A stretch of 64,000 nucleotides of DNA. Origin: Candidatus Obscuribacterales bacterium (GTDB taxonomy: Bacteria; Cyanobacteriota; Vampirovibrionia; Obscuribacterales; Obscuribacteraceae). The translations under genes were made by a program, and so were the position numbers. The stretch covers positions 26,783 through 90,782 of the forward strand of contig JAKFVQ010000028.1 of NCBI GenBank assembly GCA_021732085.1, in the 5' to 3' direction. Under the pieces are notes generated by a model that made no database searches, was not told the origin of the DNA, and saw only the letters and a list, made by a program, of their open reading frames with translations. Shown piece after piece: positions 17,575-26,284 of the stretch. Numbering within the stretch: position 1 is the first letter of the stretch; every line of letters begins with the position of its first letter.

Positions 17575-19869
17575 CTACGGCACACTCATCAATTGGCGCC
17601 ATTCTGGTCCTGGAGAGCTGTATTCGGAATTAGTGTAATTGCCCTGATTGTCAATCCAGTGATAACGAGGTCCATATTCAACTTGATATTTTGTGCCGGT
17701 GTTCGGATCTTGTACATTCTCCACACCACGAATTGCGTTGGAAAAATTATTGGCTGCCCGGTCTTGTGATGCTTGCCGATCCCAATATGCTTGATGAAGA
17801 CGATCATTTGCGGCTTGCTGCGACCAGTAGTTGTTCATTATCGCAGCGGATTTTTGTTGCGCGGCCGCACGATAATTGCGCGACACTTGTCCAGCGGTTG
17901 CAACGGCTTGTCCGCCCCATTCAGGGTTAATTCGGAAGGTCTGAAGCATGTGCATTATCACACCCAACACAGCGGCTTCGCGATCAGCCGGACCCACTGA
18001 ACCGGCGACCTTCGTCACCCACCACATACCAGTGCCCTGCATTACCGTTGCTTTTGTCACAGCAAGATAGTAGGCGACGGCAGGCAGATTGCCGTACATA
18101 GCAGTGAGCTTAATCGAAGCAGCTTCAGACCTGGTAGCGCCAACGGTGCCATTAACATCCCGAGCGACATCAGGATGATCGTGTTGCTCAACGACTTGAA
18201 TATTCTTGAAATACGGCTTCATGTACTTCAGTGCATAGAGTTCCGCAAAACGCTTTGCGGGAATATATCGTCGAATCTCGCTGCCATTGTAGTTCCGCCC
18301 TTCCCAAAAACCGAGTGTTGTGAGGGTTGAGGTAGGCATGGTAAACGGAGGAATTTTTCCATCGCCAATAAAAGCGGTAATCAGTCCATCCGGAGAAGTA
18401 GCCTTGACCCAAGGTCTTGCATCTATCGCCACAGGACGCACCATGCCGCCGCTAACCTTCCAACCCGCCGGAACTTCCACAGTAAAAGAATTCTGATCGG
18501 GATCTCTAAACTCTGTCCATCCATTGAAAGCTGTTGGTGCTACACCAGCAGGGGCGCCAATAGCTTCTCCTGGATTTGGAACTGGAGCAGCGTATCCTGG
18601 TCCTGGCGAAACACCGGCTGAGTTCATTCCTACGTCGGAGCTTGGCAAATCCGTTTCATCTTTAGCACTAGATGCGGTGGCATCATCTGGCATCGGCTCC
18701 GCGGGAGCATCGGAATTAGATTGCGCTTCATCTTCGCCACCATCCGGGTTTGCAGTCCCACTTGCTTCACTGCTAATGGGAGCGCGGGCATCCTGCCCGC
18801 TTTTGGAGCTGCTAGAAGAATCATTTGAGGCCACAGCATTTGGCTGTGCTGTGATCTGCATGCTAGTCATAATTTGCGGCACCATGCTTGCGGCTAAATT
18901 CTGTAACTTTCCTTTCCCAGTTCTCACTACACAAATGGTTCCTGATGTTCCGTTGGCAACAGGATTCAGCACCAGCGCCGCTACGGCTTCCTCATTTGCG
19001 TTAGAGAAAGTCGTCCTCAACGCGTTCGCAGCAACTGCCTCAGGAGAACTCCAAGTTTCCTTCGGCTCAAACACCTTTGTGAATCCACTGAAAAATCCTG
19101 GCGCTTCTGCAACCGTAATTTTTTTGGTCACAAAAAATGGAAAGATCGAAATCTTTGATCCATCCTGATTGGTCATTGTTATTTCACCGGTCTTTTGATC
19201 GGTCGACACATTCCATCCTTCAGGATATTTCAAACTTAGTCCTGAACCGGCGCCCTGGTATGTCTTCCAGTTTGTACTGCTTCCCCCCGCCGAGTTTGAT
19301 GGAGAGCTCGCAGCCCCAGACGAATTCGAGCCGGACTGCGCAGTCGCCGGCTGTTGAGATATCTTTTGCTTCACTGTAGCGATCGCCTGCATTGCGCTTG
19401 CCTTTTCCATATCATTGGCATTTGGAAGTGCAAGAATCTTTTGCAAATTCGCCAAACTTTCCTGATTCTTTCCGATCTCAGTTTGTACATTGGCAAGGTG
19501 CGCCAAGATTTGTACTTCATCGGACTTTAATTTCAGCGCTTCGAGAAACAGCTTCTCTGCAGTTTGCAATTCTGCATTCTTGCTGGCCGCATTTTGCGGC
19601 AGATAAGCATAAGTCTGATGAGCGACCCCAGCGTTATAAAAAAGAACTGCATCAAAGTTATAGAGCTGAAGTGATTTTTCAAATCCTTTAAATGCCTCGG
19701 CAAAATTTCCCATCTGAAAAACTTGCCCAGCCTGATTGCTCAGCTCACAAGCCTGCATCCACGATTGCTGGTCACCCTTTCCGGGGAAATCGTACGCAAA
19801 AACTGGAGTGGCTGCCAATATTAAACTCGCGGTCAGGCAAAGAGCAGTGTGAATTTGTTTGTAGGACAT
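17575..19869 (-). CDS. exported TPR protein with two PsbP/DUF1795-like domains
   Basis: 764 aa from the ATG at MSYKQIHTALC; an ATG five codons upstream (19884) is also possible. A signal peptide (ALCLTASLILAATPVFA) is followed by three to four TPRs (~35-165). Next comes a domain starting SGLSLKYPEGWNVSTDQKTGEITM (~205-340), a Ser/Pro/Gly linker (~345-440), a second related domain (NSFTVEVPAGWKVSGG..) and a Gln/Ala-rich C-terminus. The YPEGW/VPAGW starts resemble PsbP-like domains that bind envelope partners. The linker stretch SGQDARAPIS is encoded by an inserted hairpin repeat (18778-18800). Confidence 0.75.
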   Translation of the reverse strand: MSYKQIHTALCLTASLILAATPVFAYDFPGKGDQQSWMQACELSNQAGQVFQMGNFAEAFKGFEKSLQLYNFDAVLFYNAGVAHQTYAYLPQNAASKNAELQTAEKLFLEALKLKSDEVQILAHLANVQTEIGKNQESLANLQKILALPNANDMEKASAMQAIATVKQKISQQPATAQSGSNSSGAASSPSNSAGGSSTNWKTYQGAGSGLSLKYPEGWNVSTDQKTGEITMTNQDGSKISIFPFFVTKKITVAEAPGFFSGFTKVFEPKETWSSPEAVAANALRTTFSNANEEAVAALVLNPVANGTSGTICVVRTGKGKLQNLAASMVPQIMTSMQITAQPNAVASNDSSSSSKSGQDARAPISSEASGTANPDGGEDEAQSNSDAPAEPMPDDATASSAKDETDLPSSDVGMNSAGVSPGPGYAAPVPNPGEAIGAPAGVAPTAFNGWTEFRDPDQNSFTVEVPAGWKVSGGMVRPVAIDARPWVKATSPDGLITAFIGDGKIPPFTMPTSTLTTLGFWEGRNYNGSEIRRYIPAKRFAELYALKYMKPYFKNIQVVEQHDHPDVARDVNGTVGATRSEAASIKLTAMYGNLPAVAYYLAVTKATVMQGTGMWWVTKVAGSVGPADREAAVLGVIMHMLQTFRINPEWGGQAVATAGQVSRNYRAAAQQKSAAIMNNYWSQQAANDRLHQAYWDRQASQDRAANNFSNAIRGVENVQDPNTGTKYQVEYGPRYHWIDNQGNYTNSEYSSPGPEWRQLMSVP
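18778..18800. repeat. small hairpin repeat inside a coding sequence
   Basis: GGGAGC followed by GCGGGCA-TCC-TGCCCGC forms a perfect 7-bp stem with a TCC loop. It is related to GGGAGC-GCAGGCT-TCC-AGCCTGC at 34646-34668 and 47258-47302. The loop and the GGGAGC flank are the same, but stem bases change on both arms together. Here it is read in frame on the minus strand as part of a low-complexity linker. Confidence 0.6.
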
Positions 19870-20116
19870 AATTTTGTCGAGCATAAAGGTTAGGTGTTCT
19901 TCTGGAAATAGCCGTTCAGTGAGCCATTATAAGTAGATGTGAGCAGAGAAGATCGATATCTGAACTGGGGTAGACTCATCAAGACAGCTCGCCTGAAAGA
20001 ACAGAATTGCGGCGCCCGTCCTCATGGCATCCCTCGTTTTTTAACAAGCGGAGTCATGCAAAGGGAACGCGACCAGTGGATCTCCCGTCACACGGTGGTG
20101 TAAGATTAGGCAACGC

Positions 20117-20200
20117 GCCGAAGTGGTGAAATTGGCAAACACGCTATGTTCAGGGCGTAGTGGGCGTAAGCCCTTGTGGGTTCAAGTCCCACCTTCGGCA
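20117..20200 (+). tRNA. trnL-CAG: tRNA-Leu (anticodon CAG)
   Basis: 84 nt class II tRNA. The acceptor arms GCCGAAG (20117-20123) and CTTCGGC (20193-20199) pair fully, with discriminator A at 20200. The anticodon stem is CTATG/CGTAG with loop TTCAGGG and anticodon CAG at 20151-20153. A long variable arm (GTGGGCGTAAGCCCT region) and the T arm GTGGGTTCAAGTCCCAC are present. CCA is not encoded. infC follows on the same strand. Confidence 0.97.
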
Positions 20201-20312
20201 GTCTTTAGCAATACGGAGTGAAAACGAAAATAGCTTGACGACACAAGGACCAGGAGGAGCCCCCGGACAGGGCGCAGCAGGAGCACCGAAGGGCGGAGAA
20301 GGTCGCCGTGAG

Positions 20313-20828
20313 ATGCCTTTGCTTAATGAAAGAATCAGAGATCGCGAAGTCAGATTGATCGACGAGGAAGGTACCCAGCTTGGAATCCTTAACACTCGCG
20401 AAGCATTGGGAATAGCTCGCGAGCGAGGCTACGATTTATTTTTAGTACAACCAGACGCAAGTCCGCCCGTAGCCAGAATCATGGATTACGGTCGTTACAA
20501 GTTTGAGCAAGAAAAGCGCGCACGCGAAGCCAAGAAGAAGCATCACATTGTTGATGTCAAAGAAATCAAGATGCGCTACAAAATCGAGGAGCATGATTAT
20601 CAAACTAAGCTCCGTCATGCCAAGGAATTTTTGACCGAAGGCGACAAAGTCAAAGTGTTGATTATGTTGCGTGGTCGTGAAGTACAGCACAAAGATCTGG
20701 CACTAGGTCTGATGGCACGCTTCTGGAAAGAGCTAGAAGATCTCGCCATCATGGATCGTGAAGCGAAGCTCGAAGGAAAGAGCGTAATCATGATCCTCGC
20801 TCCGAACCCACAACGCACTCGTCAATAG
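20313..20828 (+). CDS. infC: translation initiation factor IF-3
   Basis: 171 aa, the usual IF-3 length. The N-domain has NERIRDREVRLIDEEGTQLGILNTREAL. The linker is Lys-rich, and the C-domain has VKEIKMRYKIEEHDYQTKLRHAKEFLTEGDKVKVLIMLRGREVQH and a C-terminal LEGKSVIMILAPN. IF-3 checks start codons and prevents 30S-50S joining. The start is uncertain. I use the ATG with AGAAGG ten bases upstream. An in-frame TTG at 20235, 34 bases after the tRNA, would add a Gly/Pro/Ala-rich 26-residue tail. Unusual start codons are common for infC. Confidence 0.93.
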   Translation: MPLLNERIRDREVRLIDEEGTQLGILNTREALGIARERGYDLFLVQPDASPPVARIMDYGRYKFEQEKRAREAKKKHHIVDVKEIKMRYKIEEHDYQTKLRHAKEFLTEGDKVKVLIMLRGREVQHKDLALGLMARFWKELEDLAIMDREAKLEGKSVIMILAPNPQRTRQ

Positions 20829-20981
20829 AAGCTGCACGCTTAGGACCATAACTTGCATATGGTCAAAATATGGCTGACGTTATGCTTTAACTTTCAAGCT
20901 TCTTCAGAGCGCCCCTTCGGTCGTTCTCTGCTACAGAGGATTGAGGATTGACTTAATCGTTAGCCCTTTCGCGAGTATGTG

Positions 20982-22046
20982 TTATCTGCCTTTATGCCGT
21001 TTCAAATCCAGATAGTGGTCGATATTTTCCATGACCGAATAGCTAGTACCAGTCATGGTGAAGCGCACGCCGCTCTTATCAAATGACGACCATTTTATAC
21101 CCAGGCGATCAACGCTCTTTAATTCATCAAGAAAGTGCGCCAACGGTTTGTGAAACATGACGTCAGCGCTCATATTCCCCTGAGGATCAAACGCAGCTCG
21201 TGTGTAGGTTCCATCTTTGTTAGGAAGAAAAGCGATCCTGCCACCATCTTTGCTTTCCAAAAGAGCGGCCTTCGGTGCTATTCCAGAGACCCCATACACA
21301 TTACTTTCATTCTGAAAAATAGTCGCTGGCTCACCTTCAATGATAAGTTTAGCTCCGTCCCGGGAATGTTTTACCATCTGGGTTGATCCGTCTCGTCTAA
21401 AGGTCTGATACTCGTCCAAGTTAAGGACTCCATCGACATTAGAGCGACCGTAAGTGGTTACAGAGTTATCCATGCCGATATGAACCATGTTTCTATAAAA
21501 ATCATCGAAGTACGAAATAGATCCATTCGGCTCAACGGAAAAGCGGCTAACAGAGCGCGATGGATACAGCTGTCCATCCTGGAGCTGCATCATTGCCTGC
21601 ATCCCACCATCTTTTTTCTTCTCAAAACTCACAAGGTCTGCTTCTGACCAATAAGGCGATGCCGATTTTTCCTTTGCGGTCACAGACACTTTCTCAATTT
21701 TCCCATCAGGGCTGTATTCGATGTTAACGTCCCGATGGACGTTACTAAAAGAAATGGGCTGACCTTTCTCGTTTAAGGTAGTCTGAACTTTGATTTCTGG
21801 AGGATTCTCAATCTGGCTCAGCGCATCGCGTCCATCATAGCGCTTATACTTCGGGTTCATCTGGTCGTTCAGTTTCTCATGATCTTCCTTGGTCTTTTTC
21901 AGAACATCACTCGCGTTAGCAACCGTGCCAGAAGGTCTATCCTTCAGGAACTCATCCAACATTTTCGTCAACGGAGTAGTTGCTTTTTCCTGTGGTGAAG
22001 GATCAACTTCCTTAATGGTTTCCTTGAATTGGTTGTTCTCTGGCAT
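20982..22046 (-). CDS. hypothetical protein, 354 aa
   Basis: No family recognised. The N-terminal ~100 residues are hydrophilic and probably disordered. The middle shows repeated beta-like phrases such as INFSNVHRDVNIEYSPDG-type and FSVEPNGSISYFDD, with alternating G/D turns reminiscent of YD-repeat or wedge-like proteins. The C-terminus has a helical stretch (PLAHFLDELKSV). There is no signal peptide and no membrane segment. The next two genes on this strand also start with hydrophilic, disordered N-termini, so the three may be a lineage-specific set. Confidence 0.75.
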   Translation of the reverse strand: MPENNQFKETIKEVDPSPQEKATTPLTKMLDEFLKDRPSGTVANASDVLKKTKEDHEKLNDQMNPKYKRYDGRDALSQIENPPEIKVQTTLNEKGQPISFSNVHRDVNIEYSPDGKIEKVSVTAKEKSASPYWSEADLVSFEKKKDGGMQAMMQLQDGQLYPSRSVSRFSVEPNGSISYFDDFYRNMVHIGMDNSVTTYGRSNVDGVLNLDEYQTFRRDGSTQMVKHSRDGAKLIIEGEPATIFQNESNVYGVSGIAPKAALLESKDGGRIAFLPNKDGTYTRAAFDPQGNMSADVMFHKPLAHFLDELKSVDRLGIKWSSFDKSGVRFTMTGTSYSVMENIDHYLDLKRHKGR

Positions 22047-22241
22047 CGAAATCCCCCCGTCCGCATCTTTGAGTATATGCAGTCATTTAGTGAAAGGAAC
22101 CGTGCAAAAATGCTAATAGTACGTTCCGTGACTGTACACTTGTGCACTTTCTAGACCGGAATTCTCAATGTGCAAAGCTGCGCACAGATTCGTGCTGTTC
22201 AGTATTGGCTTTGAGCATTGAGCATTGAGCATTGAATTTTG

Positions 22242-22874
22242 TTAGCGACGAAGATGCTTATTTATTTCAGGCCAGCTAGAAAGCCGGGTCCTTGTGTCTG
22301 CAGCTCGTTGGTGCATCATGCTCGGGTACTTGTAAGCGTCATATCCATAAAGCCCGGTTATGCCACCCATAGTTGCCGCACCAAGTCCCATGAACGCTGC
22401 AAGCGGAGGGATCTCCACTGATACTGCCGTCAGAGTCCCCATCGCCGCAGTTAAAGCTGCCCACCCAACAGTACCGCCAATATTTTTTGCTTGCTGCCAA
22501 TAGAGATCACCTTTGTAATTACCGGAAAGGTATTTCAAACCGCGCTCGTAATCAAGCTTGCCGATTGCAGGTATTCCTGTGTTGCCGTCATTTCTTGTGA
22601 CATTGTCGAAAGCATTTATTTCGTCGAAATGGTTCAAAGCAATTTTGGCAGCAGCTCTGAGCTTCGGGTCTGTCGCATGTTCTGAAGCATAAAAGAAGTC
22701 TTGCTTTGTTGCATATTCAGATCCACGCTGCGTGATTTCCGCGTGATTATCTTTCAGAATCTGTAGAAACTCTTTTGGATCATTGAATACCGAATTGCTC
22801 AGAGCTGCTTCATTCGGGGTGTTTCTCTCGTGGTTTGCGCTCTGCTGCTCTATCGCTTCATTTGATGGTGGCAT
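22242..22874 (-). CDS. hypothetical protein with C-terminal membrane hairpin, 210 aa
   Basis: Hydrophilic N-terminus (~1-25). A helical middle resembles a segment with FNDPKEFLQILKDNH and AAAKIALNHFDEINAFDNV. Two hydrophobic helices follow (GWAALTAAMGTLTAVSVEI and AFMGLGAATMGGITGLYGY), which could form a membrane hairpin. There is a short basic tail. No family recognised. The 195-base gap to the next gene downstream contains a small GAGCATT triplet repeat (near 22214-22236). Confidence 0.7.
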   Translation of the reverse strand: MPPSNEAIEQQSANHERNTPNEAALSNSVFNDPKEFLQILKDNHAEITQRGSEYATKQDFFYASEHATDPKLRAAAKIALNHFDEINAFDNVTRNDGNTGIPAIGKLDYERGLKYLSGNYKGDLYWQQAKNIGGTVGWAALTAAMGTLTAVSVEIPPLAAFMGLGAATMGGITGLYGYDAYKYPSMMHQRAADTRTRLSSWPEINKHLRR

Positions 22875-23167
22875 ATTTTTCTCCCGTGTGTTTATTCAAT
22901 ATATTCAAAAGAGCAAAAACAGGGACAAAAAAGTTGCTGTCGTGAGTTCTGTGTGACGACGGAAAAGTCTCACCTCTAGACACTTTGCAGAGCACGCGTA
23001 AGTATCACAGAAAAGACTACGGTTGTTCCCGTTACCAAACTGTATTTACGACATCTAGAAAGTGAACAAACGCACCATACGCGAATGCGACCACTGAGAG
23101 TTACGTTACTCTCTCTTTATCAATGTAGGCACGACAGGGCTTCATAATGCTCCAAAGAATGCGAAAT

Positions 23168-24256
23168 CTATTTGAGCTTTATTGTTGTCGGAAGCTTGAT
23201 TCCCAGCCACGATCTAACGACTCGCTCGCTGGCATTAAAGTGCTTGTAGCTTTCCCCTATAACCGGCCATCCTTCGGTAGAACCAGGCCAACCGTGCTGA
23301 CTTCCAGGAATATTGACCACTTCAACTGTCGTCCTTTTACCAACGTTGACGTATTCCTGTGTGCCCCTGGAACCAACGGACATTACTGGCGACCAGGTAG
23401 AACTCTCTGCATATTGAGATGGCTGTTGGGACGGATTCGACAATGATAAGTTTGGCAACTCCGGTACTCCGGGTAGTCCCTTCTGATTGTTGAACTTAGT
23501 AATAAGCCCCTCTCCGCCTCTATAGGGAAGCATATAAGGATCACTACCCGACTGGATGAATAAAGCTTTTTCAGGTGGCTTTCGTGCGACTGGCTCGCCT
23601 TCAAGAATGGTACCGCATACAGTGGCAATGAATTCGAACTGTCCATCCATCTTCGAAACCAGATGATTAGCGAACGCTGCGCCATCGGAGAATCCAACGA
23701 CAGCCACATGTTTCTTATCCAGCCCAAACTGCAGAGCAGTGACATTCAGCAAATGTTTGATGTAGTTAGTATCATCGTAAGTCGGATTGATTTGTCCAGC
23801 TAATGTATTATCCGCGTTCCAAGAATTCAGGCCCTTGCGAGTAGGGTCTAGCGACAAGGGATAGATGGCGATGAAATCATTCTTATCGGCCAAGTTATTC
23901 ATGCCAGTCATCTTTGACATAACCCCATCAGCCTTACCGGCGTTAGCACCATGCAAGATGAGCATGATCGGAGTATTGGAATCCACATGCTTGGGTAGGT
24001 GGATCTGAAAAGACCTTTCACGACCATCAGACATGAAACTGATCTTGTAGTCGCGTTCTCCTTGCTTTTCCGACTTGGTTACTACCGGAATCTCTCGACT
24101 CGCGTCGGCTTTCACCTCTCCGGAATCCTTTTGGCGACCCAGCCTTAAATAGTCTTGCACTTCCTGAAGAAAACGCTGCGAACTTGCATCCGTGCCACTA
24201 TTCGACAGATTTGCCCGGTCACCCTTTTTCTCAGCAACTCCATCACGTTCGCCCAT
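23168..24256 (-). CDS. polyhydroxybutyrate depolymerase/LpqC-like esterase
   Basis: 362 aa. A disordered N-terminal ~65 residues precedes an alpha/beta-hydrolase domain of the LpqC/feruloyl-esterase type. It has IMLILHGANAGKADG (oxyanion region), the nucleophile elbow VGFSDGAAFANHLVSKM (Ser ~190), FIQSGSDPYML with the likely acid, and the catalytic His in PGSQHGWPGS. It would hydrolyse short esters or polyhydroxyalkanoate-like substrates. No signal peptide is visible, unlike most extracellular relatives, so it is probably cytoplasmic or leaves by another route. Confidence 0.85.
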   Translation of the reverse strand: MGERDGVAEKKGDRANLSNSGTDASSQRFLQEVQDYLRLGRQKDSGEVKADASREIPVVTKSEKQGERDYKISFMSDGRERSFQIHLPKHVDSNTPIMLILHGANAGKADGVMSKMTGMNNLADKNDFIAIYPLSLDPTRKGLNSWNADNTLAGQINPTYDDTNYIKHLLNVTALQFGLDKKHVAVVGFSDGAAFANHLVSKMDGQFEFIATVCGTILEGEPVARKPPEKALFIQSGSDPYMLPYRGGEGLITKFNNQKGLPGVPELPNLSLSNPSQQPSQYAESSTWSPVMSVGSRGTQEYVNVGKRTTVEVVNIPGSQHGWPGSTEGWPVIGESYKHFNASERVVRSWLGIKLPTTIKLK

Positions 24257-24670
24257 TGGTCGTGCCTCTAACTTCAGTCATTAGAGCTTACTTAGCGCAA
24301 GTGACAGTTCTTGGTCCGGAGCAGGGCGTCTTCGGGTCCTTTGATTAACTCAGGTCATCAGCATTGCTTGTCATCAGGAGCGCCACCTTACCTTCATTCG
24401 CATTCAAATTACGTCAAAACCTTCCAGTTGGTCGAATTATGACGATTACAAAATAAATTTTTTGAAAAGCTTTGCTCCTGCGGGCTCTTCAGCCTGTATA
24501 GCCGAAAGAGCCTATCACCGCTAGCTATCCAGCGGCAGCGCCACTTTTCAAGCGCTCAAAAGCGGCGCCTAGCCACCTGCGGGCAGTGCTATCATGAGAA
24601 GTTCGCTGAACCCAACGAAAGGGTCTGGCGTCTGGCTTTTGCCAGTTCGGTTTTTTCGTGGAGTTCTCTT
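24257..24670. other. intergenic region upstream of rpmI
   Basis: A 414-base gap between two divergent transcripts. A TATCAT box at 24590-24595 could be the rpmI promoter. Several short GC-rich inverted repeats lie between 24520 and 24580. No gene was recognised. Confidence 0.4.
24632..24656 (+). promoter_or_regulatory. attenuator-like hairpin in the rpmI-rplT leader
   Basis: CTGGC-TTTT-GCCAG (24632-24645) is followed by TTCGG and a run of six Ts (24651-24656), 14 bases before the rpmI start. It looks like a weak intrinsic terminator in the leader. L20 is known to repress its own operon by leader RNA in several bacteria; applying that here is an inference. Confidence 0.45.
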
Positions 24671-24880
24671 ATGCCTAAGATGAAAACGAATAAAGCCGCA
24701 GCCCGCCGCTTCAAAATCACTGCCACCGGCAAGGTTTTGCACAAGCAAGCAGGCAGACGGCACTTAAATGAATGGAAATCCGCTAACGTCAAGCGCAACC
24801 TCCGCGGTTGGGCTGCCGTTTCTCCAGCAATGGAAAAAGCGGTACTGGAGATGTTCCCCTATCCAAAATATCTTCGCTAA
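24671..24880 (+). CDS. rpmI: 50S ribosomal protein bL35
   Basis: 69 aa. MPKMKTNKAAARRFKITATG and GKVLHKQAGRRHLN are diagnostic of L35, a very basic 50S component. The ATG has GGAG seven bases upstream. It pairs with rplT 113 bases downstream. infC lies 3.8 kb upstream rather than adjacent, so the classical infC-rpmI-rplT order is broken by three minus-strand genes. Confidence 0.95.
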   Translation: MPKMKTNKAAARRFKITATGKVLHKQAGRRHLNEWKSANVKRNLRGWAAVSPAMEKAVLEMFPYPKYLR

Positions 24881-24881
24881 T

Positions 24882-24908
24882 CACTGAAACGGCCCGCCGT
24901 TTCCAGTG
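24882..24908 (+). promoter_or_regulatory. stable hairpin between rpmI and rplT
   Basis: CACTGAAACGG (24882-24892) pairs with CCGTTTCCAGTG (24897-24908) with one bulged C and a CCCG loop. It begins two bases after the rpmI stop and has no U-run. An RNA-stability or regulatory element is more likely than a terminator. Confidence 0.45.
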
Positions 24909-24993
24909 CGCTAGTCTAAGGGCACTCCTCCCCGATGGCGATCAGCACTGAGGTGAAAAGCAAATTTCGTAACTGCAAGAAGGAGAGAAAAAG

Positions 24994-25359
24994 ATGCGCG
25001 TCAAACGCGGTAATGTTCTCAAAAATCGCCACCGTAAAATCCTCAAGTTCGCAAAGGGATTCCGTGGCTCCAAATCAACACTATTCATCGCTGCTAACCA
25101 GGCTGTAATTCAATCCTGGCGCAACATGTACCGCGATCGCCGTAAGCGAAAAAGAGATTTTCGCAGACTGTGGATCGCCCGTATCAATGCAGCATGCAGA
25201 GCTAACGGCATGACCTACAGCTCTTTCATGAACGGCATGAAGAAAGCTGACGTTCTATTGAATCGCAAATCGCTTTCCGAACTAGCGATCAAAGATCCAG
25301 CCGCCTTCGACGGATTGCTCAAGCTTGCAAAAGATAAGCTCGCAGCAGCCGCCAAGTAA
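24994..25359 (+). CDS. rplT: 50S ribosomal protein bL20
   Basis: 121 aa. RVKRGNVLKNRHRKILKFAKGFRGSKSTLF and RRKRKRDFRRLWIARINAACR are the L20 signatures. It is an early assembly protein of the 50S subunit and, in several bacteria, the repressor of its own operon. AAGGAG lies nine bases before the ATG. A strong terminator follows. Confidence 0.96.
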   Translation: MRVKRGNVLKNRHRKILKFAKGFRGSKSTLFIAANQAVIQSWRNMYRDRRKRKRDFRRLWIARINAACRANGMTYSSFMNGMKKADVLLNRKSLSELAIKDPAAFDGLLKLAKDKLAAAAK

Positions 25360-25377
25360 AATTCAGGACTTATAGTC

Positions 25378-25415
25378 ACGGAGGCGTCATTTCGATGATG
25401 CCTCCGTTCTTTTTT
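25378..25415 (+). terminator. intrinsic terminator after rplT
   Basis: ACGGAGGCGTCAT (25378-25390) pairs with ATGATGCCTCCGT (25395-25407; one G-T pair), with a TTCG loop and a T-rich tail. The tail runs into the start of the methyltransferase gene (25418), so that gene must rely on read-through or a start within this region. Confidence 0.9.
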
Positions 25416-25417
25416 AT

Positions 25418-26245
25418 ATGATGAAGATCAACAACGTCACCAGCGAATCAAATGCAACTCTGAAACTGATTCGCTCATTGCATAAGCGCTCAAACAGGGA
25501 GAAGCAACAGCTCTTCCTTATGGAGGGTAGCCACTGCTTGCAAGAAGCCTGTAAGCGTGACCTCGATCTGCAAGCAATCGTAGCGAGTCAGTCCTACATC
25601 ACAAACAGCAAGGATGAGCTAAACGAACTTGATTTAGAGCAGATAACCGTTGTCGAAGATAAGCTCTTCGCAGAACTGATGACGACAACTAGCTCGTGCG
25701 GCATCCTGGCTGTCGCGCCTATACCGAAGGAAGGTTCAGCTGACATCACAAAGTGGACGCCGCGAGTGATTCTTATCGTGGATGCAGTGCAAGATCCGGG
25801 AAACCTGGGCACGCTGTTTCGAAGTGCACTTGCAGCGGAACTCGGAGGCGTCGTCCTAATGCGTGGATGCGTCGATGCTTACAATCCAAAAACCGTCCGT
25901 GCCGCAGCCGGTGCATTATTCGATATGCCGATGAAGTCGGACGTATTGCCAGCAGACTTGATAAATTCGCTCAAATCTAATGGATATCGATTAGTAGCAT
26001 GTGAGGCCAAAGGCAGCATTTCTTACTTTGAATGCGACCTCTCAGACAAGGTCGCATTGGTACTGGGCAATGAAGGACAGGGCGTTTCCGAGGATTTATT
26101 GGCCGGCGCCGATGAAAAGATTCGCATCCCAATGAATCCGAAGAGCGAATCACTCAATGTTGCCATAAGTGGCGGTATCATTTTATTTGAAACGTACAGA
26201 CAAAGGCTATCAGGCAGAGGCGATGCTGCGCATCTCTCAAATTAG
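25418..26245 (+). CDS. SpoU/TrmH-family RNA 2'-O-methyltransferase
   Basis: 275 aa. An N-terminal substrate-binding L30e-like domain (RSNREKQQLFLMEGSHCLQEA) is followed by the SPOUT knot domain with the three motifs: DPGNLGTLFRSALAAELGGV (motif 1), LVLGNEGQGVSEDLL (motif 2) and IPMNPKSESLNVAISGGI (motif 3). It uses SAM. The substrate is probably 23S rRNA (RlmB/TsnR-like), but the family alone does not fix the site. A second ATG directly after the first is equally possible. The neighbour rplT is often beside such genes. Confidence 0.92.
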   Translation: MMKINNVTSESNATLKLIRSLHKRSNREKQQLFLMEGSHCLQEACKRDLDLQAIVASQSYITNSKDELNELDLEQITVVEDKLFAELMTTTSSCGILAVAPIPKEGSADITKWTPRVILIVDAVQDPGNLGTLFRSALAAELGGVVLMRGCVDAYNPKTVRAAAGALFDMPMKSDVLPADLINSLKSNGYRLVACEAKGSISYFECDLSDKVALVLGNEGQGVSEDLLAGADEKIRIPMNPKSESLNVAISGGIILFETYRQRLSGRGDAAHLSN

Positions 26246-26284
26246 GCCAGACAAACGATAGCAAAGTGTCGAGGGTAAGCGGAC

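Noticed and set aside
22214..22236. GAGCATT triple repeat as a CRISPR or phase-variation tract
   Set aside because: Three 7-bp units only, no spacers, not inside a gene; no CRISPR array was found anywhere in the window.
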